Assembly (NCBI RefSeq): GCF_013778455.1
Contig: NZ_JACEHE010000035.1
Location: 1 to 64,000 of the forward strand
Direction: 5' to 3'
Source: Streptomyces himalayensis subsp. himalayensis
Lineage (GTDB): Bacteria; Actinomycetota; Actinomycetes; Streptomycetales; Streptomycetaceae
DNA: 64,000 nt
The notes under the pieces were generated by a model. The model saw only the letters and a program-made list of their open reading frames with translations, ran no database searches and was not told the DNA's origin. The position numbers and the translations under genes were made by a program. Each line of letters begins with the position of its first letter. Position 1 is the first letter of the stretch. Positions 59,545 to 64,000 of the stretch are shown here, one piece after another.

Positions 59545-60018
59545 ATGGAGGGCAAACCCCACCCGGCCGCCTCGCCCTCGGACGCGATCAGCGCGATGGA
59601 CGACCTCATCGCGACGAGCATGGTCGGCCAGCAGGAATTCGCCCGGAACCTGGGGCTGAGCGTCACGGACCTCATCTGTTTCGCGTACGTCCTGGAGGCC
59701 GGGGACTCGCCGGTCACCGCCGGAGACCTGGCCGCCCGCGCACACGTCACGACGGGGGCGGTGACCGGCATCCTCAACCGGCTGGAGCGCGGCGGATTCG
59801 TGACCCGAGAGCCCGACCCCGCCGACCGGCGCCGGGTGCGCGTCGCCGCCGTCCCGGCCGCCGCCGAGCGGGTGCGGACTGTCTATGAGCCGTACTACGC
59901 GCGCCTCGCGGAGCTCTTCGCGGACTACACACCGGATGAGATCGCCGTACTCGCCGACTGGTTCACGCGCGCCGGTGCGCTGGCGCGCGCTTACCTCGAC
60001 GAGTCGTGCGCGACATGA
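59545..60018 (+). CDS. MarR-family transcriptional regulator
   Basis: This is a 157-residue winged-helix regulator. The DNA-binding part is DSPVTAGDLAARAHVTTGAVTGILNRLERGGFVTREPDPADRRRVRVAAVPAA, with the D-x-R-D-x-R wing motif (DPADRRRVR). Flanking helices give the dimer interface. ATG follows AAGGAAATTC. An upstream AT-rich inverted repeat may be its operator. The regulated genes are not evident; neighbours are small membrane proteins. Confidence 0.9.
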   Translation: MEGKPHPAASPSDAISAMDDLIATSMVGQQEFARNLGLSVTDLICFAYVLEAGDSPVTAGDLAARAHVTTGAVTGILNRLERGGFVTREPDPADRRRVRVAAVPAAAERVRTVYEPYYARLAELFADYTPDEIAVLADWFTRAGALARAYLDESCAT

Positions 60019-60214
60019 TCTTCCGGCGGCTGAGGACGAGGGGCATGGAACATCGACCGGCGCTCGCGGTCAGCGTCACCCTGGCCAAGGGGCGTGGAGG
60101 GATCCGGACCGACCGACGACTCCATTCGACTTCCTGACGATGGGCCGTATCAACCGATTACGTAGCGTTTATCGGGGTAGGCGCAGTTCAGCAAAGCATC
60201 ATTTGGAGGCCGCC

Positions 60215-60370
60215 ATGATCGTGCTCGGCGTCATCCTGCTCGTGATCGGGCTCATTACCGGGATCAACATTCTGTGGACCATCGGAATCATCCTGGCAGC
60301 CGTCGGCGTCGTCCTGTGGCTGCTGGGCACAATGGGCCACGCAGTAGGCGGCCGCCCCCACTACTGGTGA
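60215..60370 (+). CDS. DUF6131-like tiny membrane protein
   Basis: This is a 51-residue protein of two hydrophobic segments (MIVLGVILLVIGLITGI and LWTIGIILAAVGVVLWLLG) and a short basic end (GRPHYW). The pattern is that of a widespread actinobacterial family of unknown function. ATG follows TTGGAGG. A longer frame from 59885 overlapping the MarR gene is rejected. Confidence 0.8.
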   Translation: MIVLGVILLVIGLITGINILWTIGIILAAVGVVLWLLGTMGHAVGGRPHYW

Positions 60371-60597
60371 CTGGTGATCTCCGTTCCGATCAGCGCGACT
60401 GCCGGTGATCAGCTGCACATGGCGCTACAGCGGCGAGCCAGGTCAGCTCCTTTGCGGGACGGGCACGCAAACCTCCGGCGAGTCAGAACCCCGGCCTCCT
60501 GCGAGGCCGGGGTTCACTGCCGTGGCGGGCACAGCTGACGTGTCGTGCCGCCGGTCGTCGGTCAGCCGTGGCTGGACGCGCTGGACCACCTCGAGGG

Positions 60598-61293
60598 TCA
60601 GCCCTGGCGACACCACCGTGAAACTGTCCAGGCAAATGCGTAGCCGAATCCGTTGACGGCCCAGTGCAGCGCCGCGGGTGCCAGGAGACTGCCTGTGCGG
60701 CGCCGCACCTCGCAGAGGACCACCCCGGCGGCCACCGTGGCGGCGATGGCTGCCGCAACAGTCGGCGCCACACTGGCCGACCCGCTTCCCAGAGCCGACT
60801 GGACGGCGGTGTTGGAGCGGTTGAGCCCCCGGGAGGGCAGCAGATGCCAGAGCCCGAAGAGCAGTGACGACACCGCGGTGGCCCACCTGGTTCCCCGCCG
60901 ACGCCTGATCATGGCCCACAGGACGCCGCGGAAGGCGGTTTCCTCCAGCAGCACGGTGCCCAACGGCACACGTACCAGCACCCTCCACAGCAACTGCTGT
61001 ACGGACAGGCCCCCGGCCCTGGCGTCACGGAAGGTTTCCCTGCCCGCCGGTACGGCCAGGACGAGGAGGAAGACGACGAGGACGGCACCGACCAGGATGG
61101 CCGCCCACCGCAGTCCCCGGCGCAGAGCCACCGCGTCGAGCCCCAGGTCGGCCGGGGTGAGGCCGTCCCGGCGGGCGATCAGGAGCAGCACGGCAGCGGC
61201 GATCCCACACGTGAGCACGTAGGCGCCCGGCGCGAGCCAGTTGTTGAGCAGGTTCGCGGCGACCAGGACGACGACGACAGACAGGATCCACAT
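60598..61293 (-). CDS. CPBP-family intramembrane metalloprotease
   Basis: This is a 231-residue membrane protein with about seven helices and the three CPBP/Abi motifs: LLEETAFRGVLWAMIRRR (EExxR, catalytic Glu pair), SSLLFGLWHLLPS (FxxxH), and LAPAALHWAVNGFGYAF (HxxxN). ATG 61293 follows GAAGAAGG; the GC-rich extension to 61998 overlaps another gene and is rejected. Family members process membrane proteins or serve in bacteriocin self-immunity. The gene sits 107 bases beyond the SpoIIE-type gene's stop, after a low-complexity GCCGCC tract. Confidence 0.88.
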   Translation of the reverse strand: MWILSVVVVLVAANLLNNWLAPGAYVLTCGIAAAVLLLIARRDGLTPADLGLDAVALRRGLRWAAILVGAVLVVFLLVLAVPAGRETFRDARAGGLSVQQLLWRVLVRVPLGTVLLEETAFRGVLWAMIRRRRGTRWATAVSSLLFGLWHLLPSRGLNRSNTAVQSALGSGSASVAPTVAAAIAATVAAGVVLCEVRRRTGSLLAPAALHWAVNGFGYAFAWTVSRWCRQG

Positions 61294-61400
61294 CCTTCTT
61301 CCAGGATCCCCCGTCACCGCCCGAGCGCGAGACCCACGACCCCGCGCCCCCGCGCCGCCGCGCCGCCGCGCCGCCGCGCCCCCGCCAGGAGCACCGCCGA

Positions 61401-62645
61401 TCACAACCGGACGATGATCAAGGCGGTGTCGTCGCGGCCGCCGCCCGCCAGGCCCAGTCGGGTCAGCAGGGTGTCGGCCAGGCGCTCGGAGTCCAGCCGG
61501 CAGTACTGGCCGAGGATGTCGGTCAGCCGGTTCAGGCCGGCGTCGAGGTCTTCGCCGCGGCGTTCGATGAGGCCGTCGGTGTAGAGGACAAGGGTGTCGC
61601 CGCGGCCGTAGGTCGCACTGGCCTGGGGGCGGGGGACATGCTGCGGCCGAACCGCGAGGGGCGGGTCGGTGGCCCGGTCCAGCAGCTCGCAGCAGCCGTC
61701 GGCGTGCACCAGGACGGGGGGCGGGTGACCGGCGTTGCTGTAGATGATCAGGCAGCTCACAGGGTCCACCAGCGCCTGGACAGCAGTGGTGTTCAGCGCG
61801 CCTTCGACCGAGCGGGCGTACAGACCCAGCACCTCGAGCGCCTGCGCGGGCCGCTCCAGAGCGCGGATGGCGGCGCTCAGCGCGCTGCGGAGCATCCCCA
61901 TCACGGCGGCGGCCTCGAGGCCGTGGCCGACGACGTCGCCGACGGCCACGGCGAAGCGGCCGTCGGCCAGATCGACCATGTCGTACCAGTCGCCGCATAC
62001 GTTCAGCGATCCGGTGGCGGGCAGGTAGCGCACGGCGACCCCCTGGTGCCGGGCCAGGTCCGGGACCTGAAGCATGGCCTCCTGCAGGGCGACGGCCACG
62101 TGGCGCTCGCGCGTGTGGGCCTGCCGCAGTTCCTCGTTCAGCAACTGCAGCTCCCGGGCCCGCGCGTACAGCTCGGCCTCCAGGACCTCACGCGCGGCGA
62201 CCGGCCCGGTCGACGGTTGGGCGCGGGAGGCGCGGGTCTTGACGAATGCGGTGACGTCCTCGACCCGGTGGATGATCCAGGCCACCGACCCGTCCGGTCC
62301 GAGAACCGGAGTGTTGATGGGCGACCACCACCGCTCCTCGAACACATCCAGCCGTCCCATGGCCGGGATGTCGTACTTCTGCAGCGCCATCGTGTCGGGC
62401 TGCCTCAAGGCCAGGACCCGCTGCAGCGAGGTGTTCAGGTTCCGCACCCCGTCGGCCTCGGGGTCGGCCGGATTATCGGGGAAGGCATCGAAGATGTGCT
62501 GCCCGATCAGGTCTTCCCTGGTCCGCCCGGTCGCGTCCAGGTACGCCTGGTTGACCTCCACGATCACCAGGTCCGGGCCCAGCACCAGATAAGGGCTCGG
62601 CGTGGCGGCGAACAGCGCCGCGTAGTCGATCCCGGACACGGCCAC
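61401..62645 (-). CDS. PAS domain and SpoIIE-type PP2C serine phosphatase
   Basis: This is a 414-residue cytoplasmic protein. Residues 5-135 form a PAS domain (YAALFAATPSPYLVLGPDLVIVEVNQAYLDATGRTREDLIGQHIFDAFPDNP), residues 150-180 a short coiled linker, and residues 190-414 a SpoIIE phosphatase domain (VCGDWYDMVDLADGRFAVAVGDVVGHGLEAAAVMGMLRSAL, YSNAGHPPPVLVHADG, LVLYTDGLIERRGEDLDAGL, GGRDDTALIIVRL). The metal-binding Asp residues are present. It likely controls an anti-sigma/anti-anti-sigma switch, as such proteins do in Streptomyces. No partner kinase or STAS gene is adjacent. Confidence 0.9.
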   Translation of the reverse strand: MAVSGIDYAALFAATPSPYLVLGPDLVIVEVNQAYLDATGRTREDLIGQHIFDAFPDNPADPEADGVRNLNTSLQRVLALRQPDTMALQKYDIPAMGRLDVFEERWWSPINTPVLGPDGSVAWIIHRVEDVTAFVKTRASRAQPSTGPVAAREVLEAELYARARELQLLNEELRQAHTRERHVAVALQEAMLQVPDLARHQGVAVRYLPATGSLNVCGDWYDMVDLADGRFAVAVGDVVGHGLEAAAVMGMLRSALSAAIRALERPAQALEVLGLYARSVEGALNTTAVQALVDPVSCLIIYSNAGHPPPVLVHADGCCELLDRATDPPLAVRPQHVPRPQASATYGRGDTLVLYTDGLIERRGEDLDAGLNRLTDILGQYCRLDSERLADTLLTRLGLAGGGRDDTALIIVRL

Positions 62646-62783
62646 CGTCCTCCCCCTCCCTTCCGTCTTGTCCCTTTGCGGACCCGCCCTCCTCTCACGC
62701 TAGGGTCCGCCCAGCTCACGCGCCCCGTCACGGCAGCGGCGGTTGCTTCATTCCTCCCCGGCGACTCGGTGGGCTCTGCTGCT

Positions 62784-64000
62784 TCAACGGTCCTGGGACA
62801 GTGCCAGAAGCTCCGCGAACAGGCCGCCGGCGTGGACCAGGTCGTCGTACCGCCCCTGCTCGGTAATGCGGCCCTGCTGCATCACAACGATCCGGTCGGC
62901 GATCTTCGTGTTCTCCAGGCGATGCGTCACCACGATCGTGATGCGGTCCGCCGAGATGGCTTTGACCTTCTCGAAGATGTCGTGCTCACCGCGCGGGTCC
63001 ATCTGCGAGGTCGGCTCGTCCAGGATCAGCAGCGGCGGCCGCCGGTACAGGGCACGCGAGCAGGCAAGGCGCTGCCACTGCCCGCCGGACAACTCCGTGC
63101 CGCCGAACCACTCCCGCGCCAGCAGCGTGTCCAGGCCGTCCGGCAGCTCGTCGACGGCCTGCCGCATGCCGACCGCGTCGACCGCCTCCCACACGGGTCC
63201 GTCGTCGGAGGTGCGTGGCTGCCCCAGCGTCACGTTCTCGCGAACCCGCAGCGGCCACTGCGCGAACAGCTGCGGCACCAGCCCGGTGCACGCCCACACG
63301 CTCGCAGGGTCGACGGCCGCGAGGTCTGCGCCGTTCCACGTCACCCTGCCCTTGTCCGCCAGGTAGATGCCGGTGAGCAGGCGGGTCAGCGTCGACTTGC
63401 CCGAGCCGTTCTCCCCGACGATCGCCAGGATCTCGCCCCGCCGCAGCCTCAGGGAGACACCATCGACAGCCGGCTTGTCCTTGCCCGGGTACTGGTACGC
63501 CACCTCGTCAAGACGAATCTCCTCGATCGGCGCGGCCACCCGCACCTCACCGCGCTTGGGCGCCTTCTGTCCGGCGTCGTCGAGGAACCTCTGCATGTCG
63601 GTCAGGTACAGGCTGGTGTGGAAGACGGCGGCCCCGTTGATGACGACCTGGCCCAGTGCACTCAGTGTGGTCTGCACGGCGACGACCGCGGTGGCGGCGA
63701 TCGCCAGGTCGAGCCGGCCGGTCGCGGCCAGCCAGGCGAGCGCCGCCCAGACGACGATGAGAAAGAACCCGCCCACCAGCGAGGCGAACAAGGTGATGAC
63801 AAGCATCCGCGGTGCCGCCCTCAGCGTGCGCCGGTCGATGCGTTCGGACAGCGACCGGTACCAGAACAGCAGATAGCCGGTCATGCCGTTCGCGCGCACC
63901 TCGTCGGCGAACTTCGCGTTGGTCGCCCACCAGCGCATCATGTGCCGGATGTTGCGGTCCCCGACGTTGCCGTAGTGGACCTCGTAGTCCACGCGGGCCG
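62784..64000 (-). CDS. ABC transporter, fused permease-ATPase, 5' end outside the window
   Basis: At least 405 residues are visible; the frame is open to the window edge, so the N-terminal part is missing. The visible membrane part (TLRAAPRMLVITLFASLVGGFFLIVVWAALAWLAATG, LDLAIAATAVVAVQTTLSALG) is followed by an ATPase domain with Walker A GENGSGKST, signature LSGGQWQRLACSRAL, Walker B LLILDEPTSQMD and an H-loop His in VVTHRL. This is an exporter-type half transporter. The signature region LSGGQWQRLA is of the type often seen with peptide, lantibiotic or lipid export. No cargo gene is visible. Confidence 0.9.
   Translation of the reverse strand, partial: ARVDYEVHYGNVGDRNIRHMMRWWATNAKFADEVRANGMTGYLLFWYRSLSERIDRRTLRAAPRMLVITLFASLVGGFFLIVVWAALAWLAATGRLDLAIAATAVVAVQTTLSALGQVVINGAAVFHTSLYLTDMQRFLDDAGQKAPKRGEVRVAAPIEEIRLDEVAYQYPGKDKPAVDGVSLRLRRGEILAIVGENGSGKSTLTRLLTGIYLADKGRVTWNGADLAAVDPASVWACTGLVPQLFAQWPLRVRENVTLGQPRTSDDGPVWEAVDAVGMRQAVDELPDGLDTLLAREWFGGTELSGGQWQRLACSRALYRRPPLLILDEPTSQMDPRGEHDIFEKVKAISADRITIVVTHRLENTKIADRIVVMQQGRITEQGRYDDLVHAGGLFAELLALSQDR

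Overview
The window is high-GC DNA with the codon bias, Tat/lipoprotein signals, GTG starts and dispersed palindromic repeats typical of a Streptomyces chromosome. No rRNA, tRNA, CRISPR array or phage module was seen. The left edge cuts an IS5-type transposase and the right edge cuts an ABC transporter gene.

Layout. 0-5.3 kb holds mixed genes: an IS remnant, a secreted phosphodiesterase-like protein, a DUF2975 membrane protein with a small HTH regulator, a quinone oxidoreductase, a PIG-L deacetylase and a cupin-zinc ribbon protein. 5.3-17.9 kb is a complete L-rhamnose system. A leftward operon encodes the ABC importer (rhaT-P-Q-S), the mutarotase rhaM and a secreted BNR-propeller enzyme, followed by a LacI regulator. 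A rightward operon encodes rhaI, a fused aldolase/dehydrogenase rhaD and the kinase rhaB. The divergent promoter region carries matching TGAA-N4-TTCA palindromes. Rhamnose breakdown by this route yields lactaldehyde/lactate, and lutABC (18.0-21.0 kb) follows directly. 21.3-26.8 kb holds an orphan sugar-binding lipoprotein, a luciferase-like monooxygenase, a small secreted protein, a GlxA-type regulator and an APC permease.

26.8-56 kb is dominated by organosulfur scavenging. It contains ssuD-sfnB-ssuE-sfnG, a secreted sulfatase with its formylglycine-generating enzyme, four more flavin monooxygenases in one operon, and two cystine/polar amino acid-type ABC transporters. The most striking signal is a set of six tiny ORFs, none longer than 40 codons, placed in front of these operons on both strands. 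All encode peptides with a shared core, R-x-H-[VI]-[DN]-[LF]-x-R-[VL]-x-[SG]-x-x-C, and most carry consecutive Cys codons. This is the form of a cysteine-sensing attenuator. Four of the six have a -35-like element 36-37 bases before the ATG, which predicts leaderless leader-peptide mRNAs. One is followed by a stem-loop plus T-rich tract before the next gene, a secreted beta-propeller protein that is therefore a candidate new member of the sulfur regulon.

Interrupting this region are an ABC-2 exporter operon and a frameshifted WYL regulator (31.9-35.4 kb). 56-64 kb is mixed again: a fragment of a keto-acid dehydrogenase E2 gene, an alpha/beta hydrolase, an XRE regulator divergent from a second methionine aminopeptidase, a MOSC protein, MarR and small membrane proteins, a CPBP protease, a PAS-SpoIIE phosphatase and the cut ABC transporter.
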